DNA of 13,703 bases from Propionibacteriaceae bacterium UBA5174 (GCA_002413345.1 DHWU01000005.1:1-13703), one strand, 5' to 3'; numbered from the stretch's first letter, positions 1 to 8,317 are shown. The notes: generated by a model from the letters alone, not told the origin. Program-made: numbers and translations.

Positions 1-1004
1 TGATCCCTTTCACCGACCCCCTCTTCCCCGTGGAAGCCGACGACGGCGACGAACCTGATACTGACCGAATCCGGCTGCATTACCAATCGATGGTCCCCCC
101 GCCACAAGTGCTGGAGTACCTGCTCGCCGACGGCTCACGAAAGGTCTTGCGTTCACACCCAGTGCTAGACCACCCCGAGCATGGCCCCTATCGACCCGGC
201 GACTACCAGCAACGCCGCGAATGGGCCATCGCTGACGACGGCACCCGGATTCCGATCTCCTTGGTGTATCGAACAGACACCCCTCTCGACGGCAGCGCCC
301 CGAGTCTTCTCTACGGCTACGGAGCTTACGAAATCAGCCTGGCACCGAGCTTTTCGATCGCCCGACTCAGCCTGCTTGATCGTGGCTATATTCACGCCGT
401 CGCCCACGTTCGAGGTGGTGGCGAACTTGGCCGGTCCTGGTACGAAGGCGGCCGATTGGCCAATAAGACCAATACCTTCACTGATTTCGTTGCCTGCGCC
501 CGACACTTGGTCACCGCTGGCTACACCCGCGCAGACCGACTCGCCGCCGAGGGCGGAAGTGCTGGCGGTCTGTTGATCGGCGCCGCGATCAACCTGGCTC
601 CGGACGCTTTCGCCGCCGTCCATGCGGCGGTGCCGTTCGTGGATGCCCTGACTACAATCCTCAACCCGGACTTGCCGCTGACTGTCGTCGAATGGGAGGA
701 GTGGGGCGACCCACTTCATGACCGTTCCACCTACGCACGAATGCGCGAATACTCGCCCTACGAGAACGTTCACCCCGGTCAATACCCAGCAATCTTGGTC
801 ACCACCAGCCTCAACGACACCCGGGTCGAAGTGACCGAACCAGCCAAGTGGGTGGCCGAGTTGCGTTACACCACCGGTTCGCGTCGCGAAATCCTGCTCA
901 AGACCGAGATGGTGGCTGGCCACGGCGGCGCTTCAGGGCGATACCAATCGTGGCGGGATGCCGCTTTTGAACTTGCCTGGCTGATCACCCAAACCACCGC
1001 CTGA
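1..1004 (+). CDS. ptrB: Oligopeptidase B (protease II), S9 family serine peptidase, 3' part only
   Basis: This is the C-terminal catalytic alpha/beta-hydrolase domain of a prolyl-oligopeptidase-family (S9A) enzyme, a cytosolic peptidase that cuts short peptides after Arg or Lys. The gene enters from the left edge: the frame is open from base 3, and the GTG at 30 is only the first start-like codon inside the fragment, so the N-terminal beta-propeller is missing. Counting from that GTG, the nucleophile lies in GGSAGG (Ser177), the acid is probably Asp263 in LNDTRV, and the histidine is His298 in AGHGGASGRY. The EWEEWG segment near residue 221 carries the acidic residues that in oligopeptidase B bind a basic P1 side chain; this separates it from true prolyl oligopeptidases. 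The stop TGA is at 1002-1004. No frameshift is visible. The next gene on this strand starts 217 nt later, after a terminator-like hairpin. Confidence 0.93.
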   Translation, partial: IPFTDPLFPVEADDGDEPDTDRIRLHYQSMVPPPQVLEYLLADGSRKVLRSHPVLDHPEHGPYRPGDYQQRREWAIADDGTRIPISLVYRTDTPLDGSAPSLLYGYGAYEISLAPSFSIARLSLLDRGYIHAVAHVRGGGELGRSWYEGGRLANKTNTFTDFVACARHLVTAGYTRADRLAAEGGSAGGLLIGAAINLAPDAFAAVHAAVPFVDALTTILNPDLPLTVVEWEEWGDPLHDRSTYARMREYSPYENVHPGQYPAILVTTSLNDTRVEVTEPAKWVAELRYTTGSRREILLKTEMVAGHGGASGRYQSWRDAAFELAWLITQTTA

Positions 1005-1084
1005 CCGCTCAACCTGACCTGGGATCAGGCGCCCATCTAGCGGCCCAGCACCGGCCTTACCGGAACGCCGTTCTCCGTATTCCT

Positions 1085-1116
1085 ACCGTGGTCTCGCCAG
1101 CTTGTCAGACCACGGT
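1085..1116 (+). terminator. Probable terminator after the oligopeptidase gene
   Basis: A perfect 10-bp inverted repeat, ACCGTGGTCT (1085-1094) and AGACCACGGT (1107-1116), encloses a 12-nt loop. It begins 81 nt after the ptrB stop and ends 105 nt before the sigma factor start. Only a short T-containing run (cttaatct) follows, as is common for actinobacterial hairpins without a U-tract. It probably insulates the sigma gene from upstream read-through. The palindrome could instead be a binding site for a regulator of the sigma gene. Confidence 0.6.
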
Positions 1117-1210
1117 CTTAATCTGCCCGGCAGCGCTGCCCCCTGGGTCAACGATGCGCGCCAGACTCTCCACAACACCGACCTCGACCGTTGTACTTAG
1201 GGCGACAACG
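1117..1210 (+). promoter_or_regulatory. Likely promoter region of the sigma factor gene
   Basis: The 94 bases between the terminator-like hairpin and the Shine-Dalgarno must hold at least one promoter if that hairpin works. I cannot pick a convincing -35/-10 pair: the TA-rich spot TTGTACTTAG (1193-1202) is the best -10-like area but fits TANNNT poorly. SigB-type genes are often transcribed by ECF sigma factors, but I find no GGAAC / GTT pair with correct spacing here. Confidence 0.3.
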
Positions 1211-1216
1211 AAGGAG
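1211..1216 (+). promoter_or_regulatory. Shine-Dalgarno of the sigma factor gene
   Basis: AAGGAG lies 5 nt before the GTG at 1222. It fixes that GTG as the start and makes an internal start unlikely. Confidence 0.8.
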
Positions 1217-1221
1217 TCGAA

Positions 1222-2172
1222 GTGATCGCAGCCGCACACCGGATCCGCAGTACCGACGGGATTGATGGCAAAGATGCAGTTGGCCTATATCTGGACGGCA
1301 TTGCGAAGACTGCACTACTGACTGCAGCCGAAGAGGTTGAGCTAGCTCGGCTGATTGAGGCCGGACGCTACGCGCAAACAATTCTGGATCGGTCGCTAAG
1401 TGCAGCGGACACCAAGGCGCGCAAGGTGACCGCATCTGAAGACGAACTGCGTGAGATCGCCGCTGTGGGCGAGGCTGCGATGCAGCGCTTCATCACCGCC
1501 AACCTGCGTCTGGTCGTGTCAGTGGCCCGCAAATACGGCCGCTCCCAGATGCCGCTGCTCGACCTGGTCCAAGAAGGCAACACTGGCCTGATCCGTGCGG
1601 TAGAGAAGTTCGACTACACCAAGGGTTTCAAGTTCTCGACCTACGGCACCTGGTGGGTCCGTCAATCGATCTCGCGAGGCATCGCACAACAAGCGCGAAT
1701 CGTTCGACTTCCGGTGCACGTGGCCGAACAGGTGAACCAGGTTTCAGCCACCCGACGTACCCTCGAACACCGGCTGGGCCGCGAGCCAGAATTGGCCGAG
1801 ATCGCCGAGGAACTCGGGGTTGCCCCCGAAGCGATCGTCAACCTACTGCGCCTGTCGCGCGACCATGTCAGCTTGGACGCCCCGCTTGAGGAAGATGGGG
1901 ATACTGCGCTGGGCGATCTACTGGCCCGGGAAACATCGCCTGGACCTGACGAGATGGTCTTGGACGCCGAGGATCGCTCCCGGCTCGAAGCACTTCTGGC
2001 CAGCCTTGACGAACGCTCTGCAGACGTCGTCCGCCGCCGCTACGGCCTGCTCGACGGACGCCAGGCCAAGTTGGTCGACATCGCCGCGGTGTGGGGAATC
2101 ACAGCTGAACGGGTTCGCCAGATCGAACGTCAAGCCATCTCCAAGCTGCGCTCCGACTCAGTCGCGGCCTAA
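1222..2172 (+). CDS. sigB: RNA polymerase sigma-70 family factor, group 2 (SigB/HrdD-like)
   Basis: A 316-residue sigma factor that directs RNA polymerase to promoters. Region 1.2 is at about residues 19-48 (DAVGLYLDGIAKT). Regions 2.1-2.4 span about 85-155, with NLRLVVSVARKY, the DLVQEGNTGLIRAVEKFD core-binding stretch and the FSTYGTWWVRQSISRG -10 recognition helix. Region 3 follows at about 158-235, and region 4.2 is a helix-turn-helix at about 283-310 (DIAAVWGITAERVRQIE). It lacks the long acidic N-terminal region 1.1 of the primary sigma factor, and its length is close to mycobacterial SigB, so it fits group 2. Compared with the usual TYATWWIRQAITRA, region 2.4 reads TYGTWWVRQSISRG, again suggesting a non-primary factor. 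The GTG start at 1222 has AAGGAG 5 nt upstream. The gene converges with the PAC2 gene. In related actinobacteria sigB lies near PAC2 and hrpA genes (from memory), which supports the name. HrdD or another group 2 name remains possible. Confidence 0.85.
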   Translation: MIAAAHRIRSTDGIDGKDAVGLYLDGIAKTALLTAAEEVELARLIEAGRYAQTILDRSLSAADTKARKVTASEDELREIAAVGEAAMQRFITANLRLVVSVARKYGRSQMPLLDLVQEGNTGLIRAVEKFDYTKGFKFSTYGTWWVRQSISRGIAQQARIVRLPVHVAEQVNQVSATRRTLEHRLGREPELAEIAEELGVAPEAIVNLLRLSRDHVSLDAPLEEDGDTALGDLLARETSPGPDEMVLDAEDRSRLEALLASLDERSADVVRRRYGLLDGRQAKLVDIAAVWGITAERVRQIERQAISKLRSDSVAA

Positions 2173-2181
2173 CCAATACTT

Positions 2182-2219
2182 CAAAGCCCTGGGCCCGTCC
2201 GCGCTGGTCCGGGGCTTTG
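2182..2219. terminator. Terminator between convergent sigma and PAC2 genes
   Basis: An inverted repeat CAAAGCCC (2182-2189) and GGGCTTTG (2212-2219) with a 22-nt, GC-rich loop lies 9 nt after the sigma stop and 22 nt from the PAC2 stop. The outer A/T pairs give T-runs on both strands, so it can serve both convergent transcripts. Confidence 0.8.
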
Positions 2220-2241
2220 TTGCGTCTAGCCCGCGGCTCGA

Positions 2242-3141
2242 TCAGCGCCGGAAGTCGTTGGGCGGGTCCTGCTCAGCTAGGAATTGTTCTACCGCGGCAC
2301 CGATCTCCTCGGCGCTGGGCATAGAGGCCCCACCGCTGGAAGCCAGCCGGTCGTACTGCTCCTCTAGGGCATGGATCATCTCGGGAAACTCGGCGTCCTC
2401 CGCAGTCTCGGCTTCAATCGAAGCCAGATTCGCCTGTGCCTGTTCGTGCAACGGATCCAGCTTGAGATCCAGCCCACCTGCACCGCCGAGGCGTCCCAGC
2501 ACTGCTGCAGTGGCCTGCGGGAAGGTCGCCTGAGCTAAGTAATGCGGCACGTGGGCGACAAAGCCACCGGCCAGGAGCCCGGCTTGACCGGCCCGGTACT
2601 CCAGCACATGCGCGAAGGCGCCCGGAAGCTGCACCCGGTCGATCCACATCGGGTTACCAGAAACCCGTTCCGGGTCAGTGGAATGTGCGGTGACTAAGGT
2701 CGGCCTGGTGTGCGGCACGGCCATGGGCACCCCAGAACAAGTTAACAACTGGGACACCCCAAGCTGCTGCGCCAATTGCAGCACGGCGGCCGAGGCCCGG
2801 TTCCATTGCGTGTCCGGCTCAGGGCCACTCAGCAGCAGGAAAGTCTTGCCCTCGGTATCAATCAACCGATGTAGTACTAATGAGTAGTCGGTGTAATCAG
2901 TCCAGTGGTTGGTATCGAAAACCATTTGTGGACGTCGTGAGCGGTAATCATGCAACTGGTCATGGTCGAAGGTGGCCAAAACCTGATGCTCACACGAATC
3001 GAGAAGGTAACGCGCCGCGCTGTGCGTTACCGATCCAGCGTCGATATAGCCGTCGAATAGGTGGATTAGCGCTGGCCGGGCGTCAGCAATCGAGGCAGCC
3101 AGCTCTGCCTGAAGGTCATATAGCGAACTCGGATCCAACAC
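2242..3141 (-). CDS. PAC2 family protein (Rv2714-like)
   Basis: A 299-residue soluble protein of the PAC2 family, named after eukaryotic proteasome assembly chaperone 2. Family features seen are the N-terminal strand and loop ALIHLFDGYIDAGSVTHSAARYLL (residues 24-47), the FDHDQLHDYRSRRPQM segment (58-73) typical of the actinobacterial members, FLLLSGPEPDTQW (101-113), and a Gly-rich patch with GVPMAVPHTRP (137-147). The last ~70 residues are charged and helical, as in the actinobacterial paralogues, of which Rv2714 of M. tuberculosis has a known structure. The biochemical role is unknown; a chaperone-like role in protein assembly or turnover is only inferred from the family name. The start is GTG at 3141 with no strong Shine-Dalgarno. 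The gene lies 36 nt downstream of hrpA and is probably the last gene of that operon; it converges on the sigma factor gene. Confidence 0.85.
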   Translation of the reverse strand: MLDPSSLYDLQAELAASIADARPALIHLFDGYIDAGSVTHSAARYLLDSCEHQVLATFDHDQLHDYRSRRPQMVFDTNHWTDYTDYSLVLHRLIDTEGKTFLLLSGPEPDTQWNRASAAVLQLAQQLGVSQLLTCSGVPMAVPHTRPTLVTAHSTDPERVSGNPMWIDRVQLPGAFAHVLEYRAGQAGLLAGGFVAHVPHYLAQATFPQATAAVLGRLGGAGGLDLKLDPLHEQAQANLASIEAETAEDAEFPEMIHALEEQYDRLASSGGASMPSAEEIGAAVEQFLAEQDPPNDFRR

Positions 3142-3177
3142 TCGGCCACTTTACCCCGACAGTTCCACCCGGTGCGG

Positions 3178-6100
3178 CTAAGGGTTCAACTTGGCAAAGG
3201 CCGCGCGGACTCGTTTTGCCGAGATCGGCGCCGCGGTGCCAACCGATTGCGCAAACAGGTTCACCCGCAATTCCTCCAGCAGCCAACCGGCCTCGGCTAC
3301 CGCTACTGGCAGCGGACCAGCTGGGCAGCGAGCACAGATTGCTGCGTACTCATCTTCCAGTTCGGTGATCAGCTGCAAGCCATCGGCTTCGCGCCGCGGG
3401 TTGCTGCGACAGGTCTCTAACCGCCGCCGCAAGGCCAACAGATAGCTCGGTAACCGCCGCCAGGCGGCCTGGGGCGTGGCCGAGATGAATCCTGAATAGA
3501 CCAGGCCACTGAACTGCTCTCGGGCGTCCGCGGCAGTCTCGGCCGGCGCCTCGCCCAGTAACCGAGTCACTTCACCAGCGAGAGTGAGGATTTGACCAGC
3601 CAAGGTGACGCTCTGTTGTAAGGCACCTGCTGCCTGCGACCGCACGGCGTCACTCAGTGATGTGAAACTGGACGCATCGCGCACCTGCCAAAGCCCACCA
3701 CAGTGATCGATCAGCTCACCAACAACCTGCAATCGCGCATCGGCCAGTAGTGCTGGCACGCTCGGATATGGCGAGGTGGCCAAGGCCAGTTTCGTGGCAT
3801 TACTCATTCGCGCGACCACCGACTTCGTCGGATCGACCGTGGTCAACACCACCAAGCGACGCAGGCCCAGCCGATGGGACCGCAGCGCCGATTCGCGCTC
3901 GGCGAAGACTTCCACCCCAACCCGGTCCCCCCGATCAACCAGACCCGGATAACCCGGCATCGGATCGCTGAGCTGCTGGGGCAGAGTGTCGAAATCCCAG
4001 GAGGTCGCACCCTGATGAGTGAGATGGCTGGCGGCGGCGTTAATCGTCCGGCTCACCTTGGGCGCCAGCCGGTGAGCAAGCTCTTCAAGGTCGCGGCCGA
4101 CGATCGGTTCGGCGTCCGGAGTGACTACCCGAAATCGAACCCTCAGATGCTCAGCGATCGCTGCTGGCTGCCACGCCGACGCGGGAACTTGAACCCCAGT
4201 CAGCGCCGCAATCCCCCGCCCCAGCGCCGTCCAGAATTCCTCAGCGTCTGCACCTGGGTGGGCACCCAACCAAGCCAAAACCCGACGGGCGGTGTCTGGG
4301 GCTGGCACGAGTTGAGTGCGCAGTTGCTTAGGCAGGCCACGAATCAGCTGGGTGGCGACTTCGGCTCGCAAACCAGGAACCTGCCAGGTGAACACCGCTG
4401 GCTGGAGTGTGGTGAGCAGGGTCAGCGGCACTTCGACGGTCACCCCGTCATGCCCACTTCCTGGGTCAAAAGCGTAGTCAACGCGAAGTTCCCCAGCCGA
4501 AGTGAGCCAGCTTTGAGGAAACTCGTCGCTGTCGGTGGCCAGCTCAGGAGCAACTAGATCGTCGAGGCTCAGGTCCAGCAGTCCCGGATTCTCGCGTCGA
4601 GCATCCCGCCACCAACGATCAAAGTGCGCCACGCTAACCACTTCGGCGGGAACCCTCGTCGAATAGAACCCAGCAATCGATGCATCGTCAACCAGCAAAT
4701 CTCGGCGCCGATTGCGATCAGCGAGTTGTTCGGCCTCCGCCCGGACGGCTTCATTTCTGGCCCAGAAATGGTGTCGAGTACGCCACAGACCTTCCACCAA
4801 AGCTGAGCCAATAAACACCTCGCGCGCAATCACCGGATCGATCTTGGCGTAGCTCACCAACCGCTGAGAGATGATCGGAACACCGAACAGACTGACGGTC
4901 TCGTAGGCCACGCACTGCCCACCCTTGGCCGACCAATGCGGCTCGGAATAGTGCCGCTTGAGTAGGTGGCCAGCCACTTCTTCAACCTGTTCGGCGGTGA
5001 TTGGGGCCACGCTCCTAGCCCACAACCGGGAAGTCTCAACCAACTCCACCGCCATCACTAGCTCGGCCTTAGTGCGGGCTGCACTCGACCCGGGATTGAT
5101 CGCGAACCGCGCCCCTCTCGCCCCCAAGTATTCGGCCGGACCGCGCCGACGGCCGCGTTCTGGCTTAGCGATGCTGGCTGCATCCAGCAGCCCGACGTGG
5201 GAGAGCAACCCCGCCAACACCGCAGTGTGAACCCGCTCCAAATCGGCTGGTGCGTCGTTTCGAACCAGTTTGAGCTCTCGACAGGCCTCCCGAAGCTGGG
5301 TGTGTAACTCTTGCCATTCCCGCACCCGCAGAAAGTTCAGGTACTCGCTGCGACACATCCGCCGGAAGGCATTGCCGGAAAGCTGCTTACGCTGCTCGCG
5401 CAGGTAGCGCCACAGCCGCAGCATGGCCGCAATGTCAGAGCCGTCGGGAGTCGCCTCGCCCGCTTCAGCCAAAGGCGCCCAAAACCTGCGGTGCGCAGCG
5501 TCAGCAGCAGCCTCGGCTTCCGCTGGACGCTCGCGCACATCAGGAATCGCGATTCCGGCCACGATCGGGAGCACCTCCCGCAGGCAACTGAGACGGTTTG
5601 CCTCAACCAGCATCCGGCCCAATCGGGGATCCACCGGCAGTCGGGCCAGTTGCTGCCCGACAGCAGTCAGCCGCACCTGGTGATTCTTGCCTCTGCCGCC
5701 GCGAATCGCACCCAATTCGGTGAGCAAGCGCAACCCGTCCCGCACCTGCGCAGTGTCTGGCGTTTCCACGAAGGGAAACCTGGCGATGTCACCCAAACCC
5801 GCAGCAGCCATCTGCAGAATCACCGAAGCCAGATTCGTCCGCAAAATCTCCGGCGTCGTGAATTCAGGACGAGATTCGAAGTCTTCCTCGCTGTAGAGAC
5901 GAATGCACACCCCCGGCCCGAGCCGACCGCAACGTCCGGCACGCTGGTTGGCTGAGGCTTGCGAAATCGGCTCGATCGGCAACCGCTGTACCTTAGTTCG
6001 GGCCGAATAGCGCGAGATCCGGGCCTTGCCCGGGTCAATCACATATCTGATACCAGGCACCGTCAGCGAGGTCTCGGCAACATTTGTGGCCAACACGATT

Positions 6101-6906
6101 CGCCGTCCGGTATGGGCGGTGAACACCCGGTGTTGCTCTGCGACCGATAGTCGGGCGTACAGCGGCACCACCTCGGTGAATCGAAGGTTCAAGCCGTTGA
6201 CCGCCTCAGCGGCATCACGAATTTCCCGCTCACCGGAGCAGAACACCAAGATGTCGCCGTCCAGCCGGGACAACTCCGTGACCGCCTCACAGATGGCATC
6301 GCTTTGATCATCACTGGTTGGGCGGTAGCGCATTTCGACTGGATAGGTTCGGCCGGAGACTTCGATCACTGGCGCACCATCGAAGTGCGCGCTGAACCGC
6401 TCGGTGTCGATGGTGGCCGATGTGATGATCAGCTTCAGATCGGGGCGCTTCGGCAACAGCTGTTTCAGATAGCCGAGCAGAAAGTCGATGTTCAGACTTC
6501 GCTCATGCGCCTCGTCGATGATGATCGTGTCGTAGCGGCGCAACAGCCGATCATGAGAAATCTCGGCCAACAGGATGCCATCGGTCATCACTTTGATCCG
6601 GGTCTGCGCACTGCGTGAGGAAGAGAACCGCACCTGAAAGCCAACGGTTTGCCCCACCGGTTCACCCAGCTCTTCGGCCATTCGGGTGGCCACGCTTCGG
6701 GCTGCGATTCGGCGTGGCTGGGTGTGGCCGATTCGCTGCCGTCCGGCCAATAGAGCGATCTTGGGCAACTGGGTGGTCTTGCCCGAGCCAGTCTCCCCAG
6801 CGACCACCAAGACCTGGTGTCTGCGCAAGGCCGCAATTAGTTGGTCGGCATGGGCGCTAATCGGTAGCGACTCATCGAAGGTGAGTACAGGCAGATCAGC
6901 GGTCAT
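3178..6906 (-). CDS. hrpA: ATP-dependent RNA helicase HrpA (DEAH box)
   Basis: A 1242-residue superfamily 2 DEAH-box RNA helicase. Motif I (Walker A) is GETGSGKT at 37-44, motif II is DEAH at 131-134, motif III is SAT at 163-165, motif V is around TNVAETSLTVPG (274-285) and motif VI is QRAGRCGR at 321-328. An HA2 / OB-fold segment follows at about 385-600, and the long C-terminal DUF3418-type extension fills roughly 620-1230. Length and order match full-length bacterial HrpA (about 1300 residues), so it is intact. In E. coli, HrpA unwinds RNA structures and has been linked to mRNA processing and to rescue of stalled ribosomes; here that is by homology only. The start ATG at 6906 lies 51 nt after the UspA stop with only a weak Shine-Dalgarno. 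The downstream PAC2 gene follows after 36 nt. The gene covers over a quarter of the window. Confidence 0.96.
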   Translation of the reverse strand: MTADLPVLTFDESLPISAHADQLIAALRRHQVLVVAGETGSGKTTQLPKIALLAGRQRIGHTQPRRIAARSVATRMAEELGEPVGQTVGFQVRFSSSRSAQTRIKVMTDGILLAEISHDRLLRRYDTIIIDEAHERSLNIDFLLGYLKQLLPKRPDLKLIITSATIDTERFSAHFDGAPVIEVSGRTYPVEMRYRPTSDDQSDAICEAVTELSRLDGDILVFCSGEREIRDAAEAVNGLNLRFTEVVPLYARLSVAEQHRVFTAHTGRRIVLATNVAETSLTVPGIRYVIDPGKARISRYSARTKVQRLPIEPISQASANQRAGRCGRLGPGVCIRLYSEEDFESRPEFTTPEILRTNLASVILQMAAAGLGDIARFPFVETPDTAQVRDGLRLLTELGAIRGGRGKNHQVRLTAVGQQLARLPVDPRLGRMLVEANRLSCLREVLPIVAGIAIPDVRERPAEAEAAADAAHRRFWAPLAEAGEATPDGSDIAAMLRLWRYLREQRKQLSGNAFRRMCRSEYLNFLRVREWQELHTQLREACRELKLVRNDAPADLERVHTAVLAGLLSHVGLLDAASIAKPERGRRRGPAEYLGARGARFAINPGSSAARTKAELVMAVELVETSRLWARSVAPITAEQVEEVAGHLLKRHYSEPHWSAKGGQCVAYETVSLFGVPIISQRLVSYAKIDPVIAREVFIGSALVEGLWRTRHHFWARNEAVRAEAEQLADRNRRRDLLVDDASIAGFYSTRVPAEVVSVAHFDRWWRDARRENPGLLDLSLDDLVAPELATDSDEFPQSWLTSAGELRVDYAFDPGSGHDGVTVEVPLTLLTTLQPAVFTWQVPGLRAEVATQLIRGLPKQLRTQLVPAPDTARRVLAWLGAHPGADAEEFWTALGRGIAALTGVQVPASAWQPAAIAEHLRVRFRVVTPDAEPIVGRDLEELAHRLAPKVSRTINAAASHLTHQGATSWDFDTLPQQLSDPMPGYPGLVDRGDRVGVEVFAERESALRSHRLGLRRLVVLTTVDPTKSVVARMSNATKLALATSPYPSVPALLADARLQVVGELIDHCGGLWQVRDASSFTSLSDAVRSQAAGALQQSVTLAGQILTLAGEVTRLLGEAPAETAADAREQFSGLVYSGFISATPQAAWRRLPSYLLALRRRLETCRSNPRREADGLQLITELEDEYAAICARCPAGPLPVAVAEAGWLLEELRVNLFAQSVGTAAPISAKRVRAAFAKLNP

Positions 6907-6957
6907 GGCTGGGCCAGCCTACTCAAGCACAGGCAGCACCAGATGCCACCGCCAAGC

Positions 6958-7857
6958 TCAGGACCCGTGACTGTCCTTGGGCCTAATCACTGCGACCGGG
7001 CACCGTCCATGGGTCAACACGCCCCGAATCAAACCGCCTACTGAATAGGTCGGAAAAGAAGCGTGTACCTCCAGCATCAACAAATCGAGCTCATCAGTGC
7101 GGGCCACTAACACATCAACCGGGTTGCCATAGGAGACCTCCAAAGAGACCTCCGCATCTGGATAGTCCTCGGTGATCTCCGAGATCATCTCCGACATCCG
7201 TTCTTGAGTCACCGCCACTGCAGCCTGCTGCTGTTCCTCGGTGGGCTCCCCGCCGGTGAACCAGCGGCCCTGAGGCGAGCGGAAGATGCTGATCACCACT
7301 ACCCGGCCGCCAAATTGGGTGCACTCCTGCAAAGCCCACTCCAAAGCGACCGCGCCGCGAGCCGAAGTGTCGACCGCCACCCCGATCACCCCGGTGCGCC
7401 CTTCATGCGGAGTGTCGATGGCCGACACCACAATCACCGGGCAATGCGCAGCGCCGACCACCCCGACCGAGGTTGAACCGACAAACAGCCGCTCGCCTGG
7501 CTCAGTGGCCCGCCGTCCGACCACAACCAGGGACGCCTGATGACTCATCCGGGTCAAGGCCGCAGCGGGATTTCCCAACACCACTTCAGTGCGCACCCGA
7601 TTTCGCGGGAGCCCAGCAGCGACCGCGTCTTCGACCCCTTTGGCCACCATCTCGGCGGCGTTGAGTTTGATCTCTTCCGGATCGAAAACCACACCCCAGG
7701 CACTATTCAGCACGGTGTCGTCGACGGCATGCACCACGACCAACTCCGCTGCCCGCGCCTGGGCCTCGGCTATGCCCAGCTTCAATGCCGAATAGGCATC
7801 GTCAGAACCATCAAAACCAACCAGCACGCGGGACGGGCCCTGATAAGGCGTCAGCAT
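6958..7857 (-). CDS. Tandem universal stress protein (two UspA domains)
   Basis: A 299-residue cytosolic protein with two UspA domains, at about residues 8-146 and 154-293. Each begins with the usual strand and loop: RVLVGFDGSDDAYSAL, and GVIGVAVDTSARGAVALEW. The first domain has an almost complete ATP-binding signature (G-x2-G-x9-G-[ST]) near residues 114-128, VVGRRATEPGERLFVGST, with Ala117 at the second Gly. In the second domain the equivalent stretch (about 261-275) has lost the first two glycines and reads GG where GS is expected, so nucleotide binding there is doubtful. Tandem proteins of this size are typical of actinobacteria (compare mycobacterial Rv2623) and are tied to dormancy, hypoxia or other stress. 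The ATG at 7857 has a GGAGG 9 nt upstream and overlaps the preceding stop (ATGcTGA), indicating translational coupling with the PNPOx-like gene. Confidence 0.92.
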   Translation of the reverse strand: MLTPYQGPSRVLVGFDGSDDAYSALKLGIAEAQARAAELVVVHAVDDTVLNSAWGVVFDPEEIKLNAAEMVAKGVEDAVAAGLPRNRVRTEVVLGNPAAALTRMSHQASLVVVGRRATEPGERLFVGSTSVGVVGAAHCPVIVVSAIDTPHEGRTGVIGVAVDTSARGAVALEWALQECTQFGGRVVVISIFRSPQGRWFTGGEPTEEQQQAAVAVTQERMSEMISEITEDYPDAEVSLEVSYGNPVDVLVARTDELDLLMLEVHASFPTYSVGGLIRGVLTHGRCPVAVIRPKDSHGS

Positions 7858-8270
7858 TCCAAGCCCCCTCCAGTAGTGGCCGAGACCGCGCGTCCAGAAT
7901 ACGAAGCCGGCGTGATCACGACCGTAAGTGGATGCTCGCCCGGCGCCCAGGGTTGCGGCAGCAGAAGATGTTCAGGAACCTCGTCCAGATACCCCTGCGC
8001 AGTCCCCCGCACCAACACGCTCCAGCCAGTCGCGGTGTCCTCATCGACATCATCGATCTCAAAACTCACCGGCAGCTGGGTGCGAAACTCTCCCATGATG
8101 GTGTCCGGACGAGTGCGGAAGGCGATCAACTCGCCGGTGACCACATAGGTCACCGGAAGGATTTGTTGACCGCCAGCCGACTGCCAGCCGACCCGGCCCA
8201 CGCCGCGGGCGCGCAACAGCTGGCGACATTCGTCGCCCGAAAGTCGAGTGAAGTGCCCGTCATAGTCCAT
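7851..8270 (-). CDS. Pyridoxamine 5'-phosphate oxidase family protein (flavin-binding split barrel)
   Basis: A 139-residue single-domain protein of the Pyridox_ox_2 type. Seen family features are the opening helix LSGDECRQLLRARGVGRVGW (residues 10-29), the strand pair ILPVTYVVTGELIAFRTRPDTIM (37-59), where the IAFRT element contacts flavin phosphate in relatives, VSFEIDDVDEDTATGWSVLVRG (68-89), and the C-terminal WAPGEHPLTVVITPASYSGR (107-126). Family members bind FMN, or sometimes F420 or haem; the substrate cannot be told and true PNP oxidase activity is unlikely at this length. The start is ATG at 8270 with no clear Shine-Dalgarno. It lies 67 nt downstream of the AEC stop. Its stop overlaps the UspA start by 7 nt. 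PNPOx-like genes next to UspA genes are common in actinobacterial stress or hypoxia clusters. Confidence 0.88.
   Translation of the reverse strand: MDYDGHFTRLSGDECRQLLRARGVGRVGWQSAGGQQILPVTYVVTGELIAFRTRPDTIMGEFRTQLPVSFEIDDVDEDTATGWSVLVRGTAQGYLDEVPEHLLLPQPWAPGEHPLTVVITPASYSGRAVSATTGGGLEC
7867..7871 (-). promoter_or_regulatory. Shine-Dalgarno of the UspA gene, inside the PNPOx-like gene
   Basis: On the minus strand GGAGG is followed 9 nt later by ATG (7857-7855). It lies within the last codons of the upstream gene. Ribosomes ending at TGA (7853-7851) finish beside this site, which suits coupled translation. Confidence 0.7.
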
Positions 8271-8317
8271 CGCGCCGAAATGTTACCCGTCGGCGGGGCT
8301 CTGTGGGGATTTGACCG

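Noticed and set aside
165..923. A 252-residue open frame on the minus strand within the oligopeptidase gene
   Set aside because: It lies wholly antisense to a gene with a complete catalytic triad, shows no recognisable domain, and is of the kind expected by chance at high G+C.
1063..1073. GAAC-GCC-GTTC palindrome before the sigma gene as a LexA (SOS) box
   Set aside because: The actinobacterial SOS box has four bases between GAAC and GTTC; here there are three, and the site lies upstream of a terminator-like hairpin.
1820..2533. A 237-residue plus-strand frame crossing the sigma gene end, the terminator and the PAC2 gene
   Set aside because: It runs through a clear terminator and two real genes in other frames; Ser/Arg/Pro-rich with no recognisable family.
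3874..4557. A 227-residue plus-strand frame inside hrpA
   Set aside because: It is antisense to the C-terminal extension of HrpA, is rich in Arg, Pro and Gln as reverse-frame products are, and has no motif.
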